From: HK1 sp965220535
GTDB taxonomy: Bacteria; Pseudomonadota; Gammaproteobacteria; HK1
NCBI GenBank assembly: GCA_965220535.1
Contig: OZ244833.1
Location: 3,162,001-3,226,000, forward strand
Direction of reading: 5' to 3'
DNA length: 64,000 bases
A program made the position numbers and the translations under genes. This document shows, piece by piece, positions 9,832 to 18,051 of this stretch (the first letter of the stretch is position 1; each line of letters starts with the position of its first letter). The notes under the pieces were generated by a model, which saw only the letters and a list, made by a program, of their open reading frames with translations, was not told the DNA's origin and searched no databases.

Positions 9832-10784
9832 AGCCCCCTCATCTCTTTCCTTCACGGGAAAGACCTACGGTGTCTTAGGGGTCTGTCGGCTTTGGAAGAC
9901 GAGTCGCTCCGGCGGGTACCGCGGTCTGAATGCGGGGTCGGATAATCAGGTCCGGCGCCGCCGACCCGACCCCGACTCATGGGGGCCGATGCCCGATCCG
10001 GAACCGGTCGAGCAGATCAGGCAAGCGATCCCGTCCGGTCCGGTCCATGGCGAGGGCTATCGCAAAGTGCGGGTGCGCTTGCAACAAGAGAGGATTCATC
10101 TATCGAAAGCGCGGCTTTAGCGACTGATGCGCGAGAAGGCTTTGCTCGCCAAGCCATGCCATGCCGAGGGTCGGGGCGTGGCCCTCGGGCTCATGATGGA
10201 ATCATCGGGCCTTCGAGGGTCGATGAGATGCGGGGCACGGGCATGACAAGGATCGTTCTTGGCAACGGGCAGCAGCTCTGCCTCTTCGTGGCCGTCGACC
10301 ATCGCTCGGCGAGTCGCGAGGGTCAAGCACGCGGCCACAACCGGTCCGCCAAGGGGGTGCTTTTCGAATGCTTCGGAGCCATCGGCGAGGGGGTGGCGAC
10401 GGGGTTGAGCATCCGCCATGACAAGGGCTCGCAGTCGATCGGTCGCGGCTTCTTTTGGCGAGATCGCTTGGGTGTTATCTCCGGGGTGTTATCTCCGGGG
10501 TGAGCTCTCCGGGGCGAGATCTCCGGGTCGCCGCCCTTTATCCCTTCCCGAAGAAGGCAATGGTCGTGCCGAGCGCTTCATCCCTCGCTTGAAAGAGAAT
10601 CCGCGCTGGCTAAAACCCTTTTCAGACCATCGAAGCGTCGCCGCAGGCACTGCCCAAGTTCAAGGATTGTTATAACCGAATCCGGCGGATCGAAGGCCAC
10701 GGACAACGCTCACCGAGCCAGTTCAGGCGAGGGGCGGTGGACGATATCCCGAGGGCCGCATACGCTTCGAAAGGGCCTCGATAA
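9832..10784 (+). pseudogene. IS3 OrfB transposase remnant (frameshifted)
   Basis: Similarity runs in sequence through several frames. First KTYGVLGVCRLWKTSRSG and EGYRKVRVRL, then an in-frame TAG before RLMREKALLAKP. A second frame carries RGTGMTRIVLGNGQQ, FVAVDHRS and LSIRHDKGSQ. The first frame returns for FGEIAWVL and GNGRAERFIPRLKENP, and a third frame carries FQTIEASPQALPKFKDCYNR and GHGQRSPSQFR. In intact relatives the first catalytic Asp lies in a W-G-T-D-type motif; here that position reads G in RGTGMT. A 14-bp tandem repeat marks one frame change. Not functional. Confidence 0.8.
10472..10527. repeat. 14-bp tandem repeat, 4 copies, inside the transposase remnant
   Basis: Two perfect copies of GTGTTATCTCCGGG are followed by two diverged copies (GTGAGCTCTCCGGG and GCGAGATCTCCGGG). 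Since 14 is not a multiple of three, each copy shifts the reading frame. The array sits where the integrase similarity changes frame. Confidence 0.9.
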
Positions 10785-10826
10785 CCCTAGGGCGCTACAG
10801 GATCGAGGGCAGCGACCGAAAGGGCG

Positions 10827-10867
10827 ATATTTCGCGGGAATATCTCGCAGGAAATATCTCGCGGGGA
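10827..10867. repeat. 14-bp tandem repeat, about 3 copies
   Basis: Degenerate copies of ATATCTCGCGGGGA in the gap between the IS remnant and the 3' end of the panE-like gene. Confidence 0.8.
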
Positions 10868-10877
10868 ATATCCACTC

Positions 10878-11804
10878 TCATTCGTGATCGAAGCCTTCTT
10901 CTCGGTAGCGGACGATCGCGCTGATCGTTTCGTTATGGGGCGCTTCGGTGCCCGCCTTTGCGGCCATGATCGGCACCATGCCGTTGATGGCATCGATTTC
11001 CGAGCGGCGTTCGGCGATATGGTCTTGTAGCATCGAGGGTCGACTGTTCGGGATCCGCCCGCCGAATTCGCGCACATATTCCACCGGATCGGCAAAGGAA
11101 AAATTCACCCCGAGGGCCATCCCCGCAGCGTAGGCCTCGGCGGCGCAACTGCGGGAAACCTGCCAACTAAGCGCATTGTCCAGCAGCTCGCCGACGGTGC
11201 AGCGAAAGACCGTGCAGGGTCCGCTGAAGGCGACGTTGCAGACGAATTTTTCCCATACCAGCTGCTCGATATCGTCGAAGCATCGGATATTGAAACCGGC
11301 TTCTCGCCATAGCGTGGCAACGCCCTCCAAGCGCTCGCTGATACCCCCTTCGAGCTCCCCGAGCCGGATCAACTCCATGCCGTTATGCCAGGCATGGCCG
11401 GGGCCGCGCATCGCGGCGCCGAAGCCCCCGGCGACCCCGAGCAAAACCCGATCGGCGCCGATATGGCGGCAGATTCTCTCCGCCGCTCCGAGGCCGTTTT
11501 GGATCGTCAATACCATGGTGTCGTCGTGCAGCAAGGGGGAAAGGGAAGCGGCGGCCGCTGCCACCCCCGAGGCTTTGGTGGCGAGGATCACCAAATCGCA
11601 AGCCCCGACCTCTTCGGGATCGTCGGTGGCTTCGAGCGAAACGGTGCGGTCGCCGCTGGCTCCTTCGACTCGCAGCCCCCGGCGACGAATCGCCTCGATA
11701 TGCTCGGACCAAGTATCGATGGCCCAAACATCGTTTCCGGCAGCGGCGAGGAGGGCGGCATAAACCGACCCCATCGCTCCCGTTCCCACCACGGCTATTT
11801 TCAT
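10878..11804 (-). CDS. panE: Ketopantoate reductase family protein (PanE/ApbA)
   Basis: NADPH-dependent 2-dehydropantoate 2-reductase family, the step to pantoate in coenzyme A synthesis, although many paralogues act on other 2-oxo acids. The product is 308 residues. N-terminal Rossmann motif GTGAMGSVYAALLAAAGND (residues 8-26), the conserved TIQNGLG loop, and the catalytic-Lys segment WEKFVCNVAFSGP that begins the C-terminal helical domain. The ATG was chosen because the glycine-rich motif starts a few residues later; the frame is open upstream without similarity. It lies 68 bp downstream of a pentenoate-hydratase-type gene on the same strand, so the true substrate may belong to that pathway rather than to pantothenate synthesis. 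Confidence 0.85.
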   Translation of the reverse strand: MKIAVVGTGAMGSVYAALLAAAGNDVWAIDTWSEHIEAIRRRGLRVEGASGDRTVSLEATDDPEEVGACDLVILATKASGVAAAAASLSPLLHDDTMVLTIQNGLGAAERICRHIGADRVLLGVAGGFGAAMRGPGHAWHNGMELIRLGELEGGISERLEGVATLWREAGFNIRCFDDIEQLVWEKFVCNVAFSGPCTVFRCTVGELLDNALSWQVSRSCAAEAYAAGMALGVNFSFADPVEYVREFGGRIPNSRPSMLQDHIAERRSEIDAINGMVPIMAAKAGTEAPHNETISAIVRYREEGFDHE

Positions 11805-11872
11805 ATCGCTTGCGCTTGGAAGTTGTCGACGAGAACCCGAAGCGCTCGGCGGCCCTGTTTCCCGTCGGTTTT

Positions 11873-12679
11873 TCAGGGCCCCGAGGCTTCGGTCTCGTCT
11901 TGGCGGACGAAGATCTCGCAACTGCCGATCCCGTCGAAGGAGGCGCGCCAGCGCTCGCCTCGAGAAATATCGTGCTTGCTGAAAGAGCCGGTGATCAGCC
12001 GTTGTCCCGCTTGCAGGCGAAGCCCGTATTCGCCGAGGATATTGGCGAGGGTCGCGATCGAGAGGAAATGATCGTCGATGACATCGCGGCCGACCATGCT
12101 CGCTTCGAGCGTGTCGTTGCGCTCCATGCGCACCGCGAGATCGTCGCCGGCGAAGTCCTCGGGCAACGGGAGGGTGCGGCCGTGGACGACCGCCCACTGG
12201 GTCAGGTTATCGGCGATGGAGAGGGGGAAATCCAGGATGCCGCCGTCGCGTCGTTGGTTGATCTCCATCCCCGGGGCGACACCGGCCACCGCGGTCCGGG
12301 CTTGCTCGGCGGTGATTCGAGGGCCTTGCAGATCCGCCCCCATGGTGAAGCAGAGCTCGGGCTCGATCCCGGCGTCGATTGCGATATCGTCGAGGTCGAT
12401 CTCGCTCCCCGAGGGCATGAAGCCCGATTGCAGCAAATAACCGAAGGGTTGTCGGTCGCTGCCGAAGCGGGCGCGCACCCGGGCCGAGGTCAATCCGATT
12501 TTCCAGCCCGCGAGCGTCTCGCCGGAGTCGATCCTTTTGTCGAGCACCGCGATTTGCAATCGCAAGGCCTCGTCGAAGGATAATCGCCCTCGCAGCGCCG
12601 GCGGAAAGAACTCGCCGCGACGATAGCCGGCGACGATCAGGTCGGCGGCCCGGTCGATATCGATCGAAGCGTCGCTCAT
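11873..12679 (-). CDS. 2-keto-4-pentenoate hydratase family protein
   Basis: The 268-residue product matches the MhpD/DmpE hydratases (about 265 residues), relatives of fumarylacetoacetate hydrolase that add water to 2-oxopent-4-enoate in meta-cleavage pathways. Seen: AGWKIGLTS near residue 60, the metal-binding acidic pair in IEPELCF, and a conserved end with WRASFDGIG. The ATG before SDASIDIDRAADL is preceded by AAAGGA. It probably forms a two-gene transcript with the panE-like gene. No ring-cleavage or aldolase partner is in the window, so the role is open; acylpyruvate or related hydrolysis is an alternative. Confidence 0.82.
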   Translation of the reverse strand: MSDASIDIDRAADLIVAGYRRGEFFPPALRGRLSFDEALRLQIAVLDKRIDSGETLAGWKIGLTSARVRARFGSDRQPFGYLLQSGFMPSGSEIDLDDIAIDAGIEPELCFTMGADLQGPRITAEQARTAVAGVAPGMEINQRRDGGILDFPLSIADNLTQWAVVHGRTLPLPEDFAGDDLAVRMERNDTLEASMVGRDVIDDHFLSIATLANILGEYGLRLQAGQRLITGSFSKHDISRGERWRASFDGIGSCEIFVRQDETEASGP

Positions 12680-12737
12680 GCGATTGTTTCCTTTCGCATC
12701 CTCGTTTTCCAAAAAAGCGGCGGCGTTTTTATCGGCG

Positions 12738-12771
12738 CGATTTTTCGATGCCCCGTTTTTCGATGCCCCTA
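12738..12771. repeat. Short tandem duplication in a divergent promoter region
   Basis: Two copies of TTTTTCGATGCCCC, the second preceded by a G, lie in the intergenic region between the divergent hydratase and glutaredoxin genes. Confidence 0.7.
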
Positions 12772-12898
12772 AGCAAGGGGCGCAAGATTTTATCGGGCAA
12801 GGGAGTATGATCCGCCGCATAAATCCGTGCAAGCCCTCGAGACGGCCGCGGTCGGGGTCGGCGCGAGGGAATCCTTATGTGTAGACAAGGAGAGTCCG

Positions 12899-13828
12899 AT
12901 GTCATTGGATCCGTCTTTGCAGGCCCGTATCGAGTCGCTGATCGAAGCCGATCGGGTGGTGTTGTTCATGAAGGGCGATCGCCGGCAGCCGAGGTGCGGT
13001 TTCTCCGCCACCACGGTGTCGATGCTCGATTCGCTGATGTCGGACTATACGACTTTCAACGTTCTCGACGATCAGGGGATTCGCGAGGGGCTCAAGCAGT
13101 TTTCCGAGTGGCCGACGATCCCCCAGCTCTATATCGACCGGGAATTCGTCGGCGGCTGCGATATCATCAAGCAGATGTTCAACAGCGGCGAGTTGCACGA
13201 AGCGTTGGGGCTGAAAGCACCGGATCGAAGCCCGCCCGACATATCGATCAGCGATGCGGCGGCGGATCTCATTCGCCGGGCGCGCGAGGGAAATCCCGGG
13301 CAGGCGGTGCATCTTTCGATCGACGGCCGTTGGCAACACGCCTTCGATCTCGCCCCGGCTCAAGGCCATGAGATCCGGGCCGAGGACAAGGGCGTGGAGA
13401 TTCTTTTCGATATCGCCTCGGCCCCGAGGGCCAAGAAGCTCTCGATCGATATCGAGGAAACGATGCAAGGCACCGCCTTCAAAATCGACAATCCCAATGC
13501 CCCACCGCCCGTCGGGCAGATATCCCCCGCCGAACTCGCGGCGGCCCTCGAAGCCCGAGGCAGCGAGCTCACCCTCGTCGATACGCGGACCGTCGAGGAA
13601 CGCGCGAAAGCGAAGATCGAACCCTCGCTCCTCCTCGACCAAGAGGCGATGCAAAGCCTGTTGGCGCTGCCCAAGGATAGCTATATGGTTTTTTATTGCC
13701 ATACCGGCGTGCGCAGCCAGTCGGTGGCCGAGCATTTCCGGGGCGAGGGTTTTGTCGATGTGCACAACTTGAGCGGCGGAATCGATGCGTGGTCGCGCGA
13801 GGTGGATAGCAGCCTGCCGCGATATTGA
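12899..13828 (+). CDS. Grx4-type monothiol glutaredoxin fused to A-type-like and rhodanese domains
   Basis: Three-domain protein of 309 residues. Residues 1-105 are a monothiol glutaredoxin with CGFS at 33-36 and the glutathione-binding WPTIPQLYI and GGCDII; such proteins carry and hand over [2Fe-2S] clusters. Residues 115-200 resemble an A-type (IscA/HesB) carrier fold but contain no cysteine, so this part cannot bind a cluster in the usual way. Residues 207-309 are a rhodanese domain with active-site Cys267 in YCHTGVRS. AAGGAGA precedes the ATG. The protein probably links iron-sulfur handling to sulfur transfer; glutaredoxin-rhodanese fusions are known in gammaproteobacteria. Confidence 0.9.
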   Translation: MSLDPSLQARIESLIEADRVVLFMKGDRRQPRCGFSATTVSMLDSLMSDYTTFNVLDDQGIREGLKQFSEWPTIPQLYIDREFVGGCDIIKQMFNSGELHEALGLKAPDRSPPDISISDAAADLIRRAREGNPGQAVHLSIDGRWQHAFDLAPAQGHEIRAEDKGVEILFDIASAPRAKKLSIDIEETMQGTAFKIDNPNAPPPVGQISPAELAAALEARGSELTLVDTRTVEERAKAKIEPSLLLDQEAMQSLLALPKDSYMVFYCHTGVRSQSVAEHFRGEGFVDVHNLSGGIDAWSREVDSSLPRY

Positions 13829-14079
13829 GGGTCGGATCCGCTCGCTCGGGCGAGAGCCTTTTTGGGGTCTTGCGCGCTTTTTCCTCGCTCCCGCGGGGTG
13901 CTTCGACCCGACCCGCGCCTCGATATGACGATTCGGCGAGGCAGCGTCTTTCGCGAGCGTTCGAGCGGCGTTTTGTCGCCGGCGCTCGTAAACAACGGCT
14001 CGTTCGATAGGGGATTTCGATAGGGATCGATAGGGGAGGGCAAGGCCCCCGAGCGTTCGTTTTATTCAGTGCCCCTTGT
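13829..14079. other. Convergent gap
   Basis: No gene. Short near-repeats of CGATAGGG at about 14004-14037 are visible. No clear terminator. Confidence 0.5.
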
Positions 14080-15165
14080 TCAGTGCACCGCGGCTTTTTT
14101 GAGGCGGCTGTTGCGATCGATCGAGCTCAGCCTGATTCGATGCAGGTCGCCGTTGCGGACGATGCCCAAAGGAATTTCGCACCCCGCCGGTCCCACATTC
14201 CAAATGGCGCGAAAGAGTTCGGCCAAGCTCTCGACCGCTTCCCCGGCCACCTCGACGATGGCGTCCCCGATTTCGAGTCCCCCCAAAGCCGCCGGACAGT
14301 CATCGTAAAGACCGGCCACCGTCAGTTCTTCCCTTTCCGTTTTATGCACGATGAAGCCGAGCCAAGGCCGAGCGATCCGATCGGGTACGCCGAGTCTTTT
14401 GATATCGCCGATGCTCGCTTTGGCCAGATCGATGGGCACGATCATATTCGCTCCCGATTCCTCCCCTTCGGAGGAGACGGTATGCACCATCAACGAGCCG
14501 ATCCCGAGCAGCGCGCCATCGAGATCGACCATCGCCGCTCCGCCCCAATTCGAATGCGGCGGTGCGGTAAAAAAGGCCTCGTCGAGCAGGTATTCCCAGT
14601 AGCCGGCGAATTCGCGCTTGGCAACGAGCCGCGCGGCGATGATCTCGTTGTTTCCGTTGCTGCCGTGTCCGGCGACGATCACCCGATCCCCCACCTTGCA
14701 GGCGGCGCTTTCGCCCAAAGTCATCTTCCTCGCCGAGAGCGGTTGCAGGGCTTGAATCAGCCCGAAGCCCGTTTCTTGGTCATGCCCCAAAACGCAGCCG
14801 GGAACGGCTTTGTTCTCTTGGTCGATGATCCACACTTTTTCCGCTTCGGTGATCAGATAACCGATGGTCAGGACCGTTCCCTCGTCGTCGATCACCACGC
14901 CGCTTCCGGTGCGGGCGGTGCCCAAGACCTCGGCGGTCAGCGCGTCGGCGGGGATCTCGGTGCGGATGCCGACGAGACTCGCGCGCAAGGAATCCAGATC
15001 GATTCGGGGGCCGGATCGATCGCCTGACTCTTCGTTCGAAGACTCCTCGTGCGAAGACTCTTCGTTCGAAGGCTTCTCGTTGGAAGACTCCTCCGACGAG
15101 CCTTGCGGATGCTTCGGATCGGGTGTCGACGAAAGATCGTCGGGGTCGTTCGAGGGTTTGGTCAT
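14080..15165 (-). CDS. S1C (HtrA/Deg-like) serine protease homologue, catalytic triad lost
   Basis: Protein of 361 residues with a trypsin-like fold (about 75-265) and a C-terminal PDZ domain (about 270-350, LGFIVHKTE, LGGLEIGDAIVEVAGE). The chain begins with a hydrophilic Ser/Glu repeat (residues 20-48) and shows no signal peptide, so it may stay in the cytoplasm. Where active HtrA proteins have the His of T-N-A-H-V, this one reads TIGYLITEA. The catalytic Asp region reads HDQETGFGLIQ, and the G-N-S-G-G nucleophile loop reads NWGGAAMVD. All three catalytic residues appear replaced. Similar inactive homologues occur in other proteobacteria; a scaffold or peptide-binding role is an inference. 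Confidence 0.85.
   Translation of the reverse strand: MTKPSNDPDDLSSTPDPKHPQGSSEESSNEKPSNEESSHEESSNEESGDRSGPRIDLDSLRASLVGIRTEIPADALTAEVLGTARTGSGVVIDDEGTVLTIGYLITEAEKVWIIDQENKAVPGCVLGHDQETGFGLIQALQPLSARKMTLGESAACKVGDRVIVAGHGSNGNNEIIAARLVAKREFAGYWEYLLDEAFFTAPPHSNWGGAAMVDLDGALLGIGSLMVHTVSSEGEESGANMIVPIDLAKASIGDIKRLGVPDRIARPWLGFIVHKTEREELTVAGLYDDCPAALGGLEIGDAIVEVAGEAVESLAELFRAIWNVGPAGCEIPLGIVRNGDLHRIRLSSIDRNSRLKKAAVH
15029..15098. repeat. 15-bp in-frame repeat in the HtrA-like gene, about 4.7 copies
   Basis: Diverged copies of TCTTCGTTCGAAGAC encode Ser/Asn/Glu-rich pentapeptides (such as SNEES and SHEES) near the N-terminus of the inactive HtrA homologue. Confidence 0.85.
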
Positions 15166-15659
15166 GACGAAGCGACAAGTCTCAGATGCGATCGAAAGCG
15201 GTAGGGATTGGATCGATGATAAGGGAAATCGGAAGGCAAGCGGATTGTCTTCGTCGCTTCGATCCGGCGTTCGAAGCGCCGCCGATCTTCGCGATTTCGC
15301 GCTCCGCCGCGAATCCTCGGCGATCGCGAAGGCGGCGAATCCGCGTTGCGCCGCTTCGCTCGCCGCGACGGAGCGCCATTTTGTTTCGCGCCGCCTCCTC
15401 GGGCAAGCCGATGGCGAAGGCGATCGCCGGCAAGGCTTCTAAAAGGATCCCGCAGGCCTTGGAGTCCATGATGCTTTTCTCGTCGATGATCGAGCGATCT
15501 TCGCTTCCGCGAACGAGGATCCGATGCCCTCGAAGCGGCTTCGAAAGCGATAGCGAAAGCGAAGGGCCAAGGCCAAGGAACGAAGGCCAAGGAAGAATTC
15601 TTGCCGCTTGTGCATAAAAAGCCGGGCTCGTCGAAAGGCTCGCGATCGATCTCGCGCTT
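15166..15659. other. Gap upstream of the HtrA-like gene
   Basis: About 490 bp with open frames on both strands but none with a plausible start, ribosome binding site or similarity. Short AAGGCCAAGGAA near-duplications are visible at 15567-15595. Confidence 0.5.
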
Positions 15660-16271
15660 TCAGTCCGGGCGCGGCATGGTGAAAATCTCATCGACCACGG
15701 TGTAATCGAAATAACCCAAACGGGCGATCGGACGCAAGGAGGAAACATCGATCATGCCGTCTTGGATGACGGAATCGTCGATATGGATGCCGACGACCTC
15801 GCCGAAGATCACGCGGTTCGGTTCGCCCTCGTCCCAAGTCGGCAGATTGAGGCTCAGATGATGGCGGCATTCAAGATGCACCGGACTTTCGGCAACGCGC
15901 GGCGGTCGAACGAGGCGCGAAGGAAGGGGGGTCAATCCCGCTTCTTCGAATTCGTTCGTCGTGCGCGCAAGGGAGGCGGAAGTCTTGTTCATCGCCTCCC
16001 GCAAATCCCAAGTGCTGAGGTTGCATACGAATTCCCCGCAAGCCTCGGCATTGCTTGCGGTGTCTTTCGCCCCGCCCTCGATATGCCTTCCGCCGGCGGA
16101 GAACATCATGATCGGGGGACGGAAGGAGACCGCATTGAAAAACGAATAGGGGGCGAGGTTCGGATTGCCTTGTCGATCGAGGGTGCTGATCCAGCCGATG
16201 GGGCGGGGGATTATCAGCGATTTGAAGGGGTCGTGGGCGAGGCCGTGGGGGTTTGCCGGTTCGTAGAACAT
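15660..16271 (-). CDS. Flavin reductase family protein (FMN-binding split barrel)
   Basis: 203-residue protein of the flavin reductase-like / DIM6-NTAB family, which binds FMN and either reduces free flavin for a partner oxygenase or acts on its own. Typical blocks: the N-terminal SLIIPRPIGWISTLD, then NLAPYSFFNAVSFRPPIMMF, and a middle EFVCNLST. The start is the ATG before FYEPANPHGL, where similarity begins, with AGAGAG upstream. No oxygenase gene is nearby, so the partner is unknown. Confidence 0.85.
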   Translation of the reverse strand: MFYEPANPHGLAHDPFKSLIIPRPIGWISTLDRQGNPNLAPYSFFNAVSFRPPIMMFSAGGRHIEGGAKDTASNAEACGEFVCNLSTWDLREAMNKTSASLARTTNEFEEAGLTPLPSRLVRPPRVAESPVHLECRHHLSLNLPTWDEGEPNRVIFGEVVGIHIDDSVIQDGMIDVSSLRPIARLGYFDYTVVDEIFTMPRPD

Positions 16272-16591
16272 GTTGATCTCTCTTTGTTGCCGGGGTCGGG
16301 GGCCGGCGCTTCGTCGGAATCGATAGGCCAATATCGCGAGGCTCGCGAAAGCCGCGAAAGCCGATGCCCTTTCGCGCTCGAGGCAAGGGATCGAAAGCAT
16401 ATCCTTCGAAGCCTCGTTTTTGCCGGTTTTGGCATCGACGAAGGATGCGACGCCGCCGGCAATCGAAAGGGCTCGCCTCGGCCCGGGCGCACCCTCGTCC
16501 TTTCGTTCGTCCTTTCGTTTCGATCTTATACCGAAGCCCTTTGCCCGCCACGCATTTCATCCCCTTTATTCACCCCCTTTATCCCTCGAAT
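16272..16591. other. Gap between rluD and the flavin reductase gene
   Basis: Nothing recognisable in about 320 bp. Both neighbours are on the reverse strand. Confidence 0.5.
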
Positions 16592-17698
16592 CTATCGCTC
16601 GAGGGTCGGTTTTTCGGATGCCAGGCGCAGCGAAAGCGCCTGCATATCCGCCGGCGGCTCGCTTTCGAGGCTCATCGTCTCGCCGCTCGAGGGATGGACG
16701 AAACGCAGGCGTTTGGCGTGCAAGGCCTGGCGGGGGAAGCCGGGCCAGGGATCGACGGCGGCGCTTGTCTCGGCACCCTTTTCCCGGACCGCGTTCGATA
16801 TGTCCGGGGCCCGAGCGGGGGGCGGCCTTTTACCGTAGACGGGATCCCCGAGGATCGGATATCCGATATGCGCCAGATGGACCCGAATTTGATGCGTCCT
16901 TCCGCTTTCGAGCATGACTTCCAAGCGGGCATGACGAGCGTAGCGCTCGAGCCTTCGGTAACGGGTGATCGAAGGCTTGCCCGCGGCATCGACGGCCATG
17001 CGGGTGCGCCGTTTGCGATCGCGAGCGATGGCCGCATCGATCGTGCCCGCGGCCGGAGGAATGCCGAGGGTGATCGCCTCGTAAATCCTTTCCACCTCGC
17101 GCCGGCGCAGCATCTCGACCAAGCGGGTATGGGCCGGGAGGGATTTGGCGATCACCATCAAACCCGAGGTGTCTTTGTCGAGGCGATGCACGATGCCGCA
17201 GCGCGGAATATCGCGAAAACCCGGATCGAAAAAGAGCAGGCGGTTGAGCAGGGTATGGTCGTGATTTCCCGCTCCGGGATGCACCACCAGATCCGGGGGT
17301 TTGTCGATCACCAGCACGTCGGCATCCTCGTACACGATGGCCAGCGCCCCGGCGCGAGCGGCGAAAGGATTGTCCGTCGCCCCTTCGCACAGGATATCCA
17401 CCCTCTCCCCCCCGACCACCCGAGCCCGGGGCGTCAATCTCACGCCGTCGAGGGATGCCGAGCCCGATCGGATCCAGCGGGCGATGCGAGTCCGTGAATG
17501 CTCCGGGAAAAGCCTCGCCAAAGCCTGATCCGCGCGCAGGCCGCAATACTCGGCGGGGATCGTTGCGCAAAGCCGTTCGCGAGGGGCCGTCGTCGGGGTT
17601 TGTCGATCTCGTCGCCCCGATGAGGGAGTCGGCGACGAGCCGCTGCCGATTCCAAGGCCAATGCCAAGGCCGATACCGAGGGAATTATCGACGATCAT
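16592..17698 (-). CDS. rluD: 23S rRNA pseudouridine synthase RluD
   Basis: Makes pseudouridines in helix 69 of 23S rRNA (positions 1911, 1915 and 1917 in E. coli). The 368-residue protein has an S4 RNA-binding domain at about 45-105 and a catalytic domain with GIVHRLDKDTSGL, in which Asp174 is the nucleophile, plus SGRTHQIRVHLAHIG and QALHAKRLRF. It sits divergent to bamD, exactly as in E. coli. The first 40 residues are an unusual Gly/Ile then Ser/Thr/Arg-rich extension: LGIGLGIGLGIGSG is encoded by 12-bp imperfect repeats at 17660-17695. The start has only a weak ribosome binding site, so a later start is possible. Confidence 0.95.
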   Translation of the reverse strand: MIVDNSLGIGLGIGLGIGSGSSPTPSSGRRDRQTPTTAPRERLCATIPAEYCGLRADQALARLFPEHSRTRIARWIRSGSASLDGVRLTPRARVVGGERVDILCEGATDNPFAARAGALAIVYEDADVLVIDKPPDLVVHPGAGNHDHTLLNRLLFFDPGFRDIPRCGIVHRLDKDTSGLMVIAKSLPAHTRLVEMLRRREVERIYEAITLGIPPAAGTIDAAIARDRKRRTRMAVDAAGKPSITRYRRLERYARHARLEVMLESGRTHQIRVHLAHIGYPILGDPVYGKRPPPARAPDISNAVREKGAETSAAVDPWPGFPRQALHAKRLRFVHPSSGETMSLESEPPADMQALSLRLASEKPTLER

Positions 17699-18051
17699 CG
17701 TTTTTTACAGGGACGAAGCGCTCGATTTTCATGCGTAGGGGGCCTTCCTCGGCTCGCCGGTTTTTCCCGTCCGGCGCCGCCTTCCAAGACGTTTTTTGAA
17801 ATACCGGCTTCGTTTCGGGACTCGTCCGCTCGGATCCTTCGAAGCGCTCGAAGCCCTCGATGCCCTTTTCGGATTTCGCCGCCCTAGCCGACGACGATAG
17901 ACCGACGACAATATAATGGCATGTCTTCATCCATCGGCTTCGTCGTTTCGATCTCGCCCCGCCCTCGATGCTTCGGGCGAGCGTTTTTTCGAGCGATATG
18001 CGGTGGCGACGAATGAAATCCGTTGACAGACTCGCCAAGGAGTTTTGCGTC
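17699..18051. other. Divergent intergenic region rluD/bamD
   Basis: About 350 bp, presumably with promoters for both genes. No high-quality -35/-10 pair stands out. Confidence 0.5.

Larger units (their letters stand above)
9453..10784 (+). mobile_element. Decayed IS3-family insertion sequence
   Basis: Remnants of the two IS3 reading frames lie in order on the forward strand. OrfA remains end in MANERLDEKIERMEAGRPF, matching the closing coiled segment of IS3 OrfA proteins. OrfB remains run from a helix-turn-helix region (HGEGYRKVRVRL) through a broken integrase core (FVAVDHRS, IRHDKGSQ, GNGRAERFIPRLKE) to a C-terminal piece (FKDCYNRI). Frameshifts and stops make it inactive. The outer limits are those of recognisable coding remains; the inverted repeats and target duplication were not found, so the true element is probably slightly larger. 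Confidence 0.8.

Noticed and set aside
12827..12898. In-frame N-terminal extension of the glutaredoxin fusion
   Set aside because: The ribosome binding site AAGGAGA and the conserved N-terminus both point to the ATG at 12899.
15182..15748. 188-codon reverse frame upstream of the HtrA-like gene
   Set aside because: It overlaps the 3' end of the flavin reductase gene in another frame, has no start signal and no recognisable similarity.
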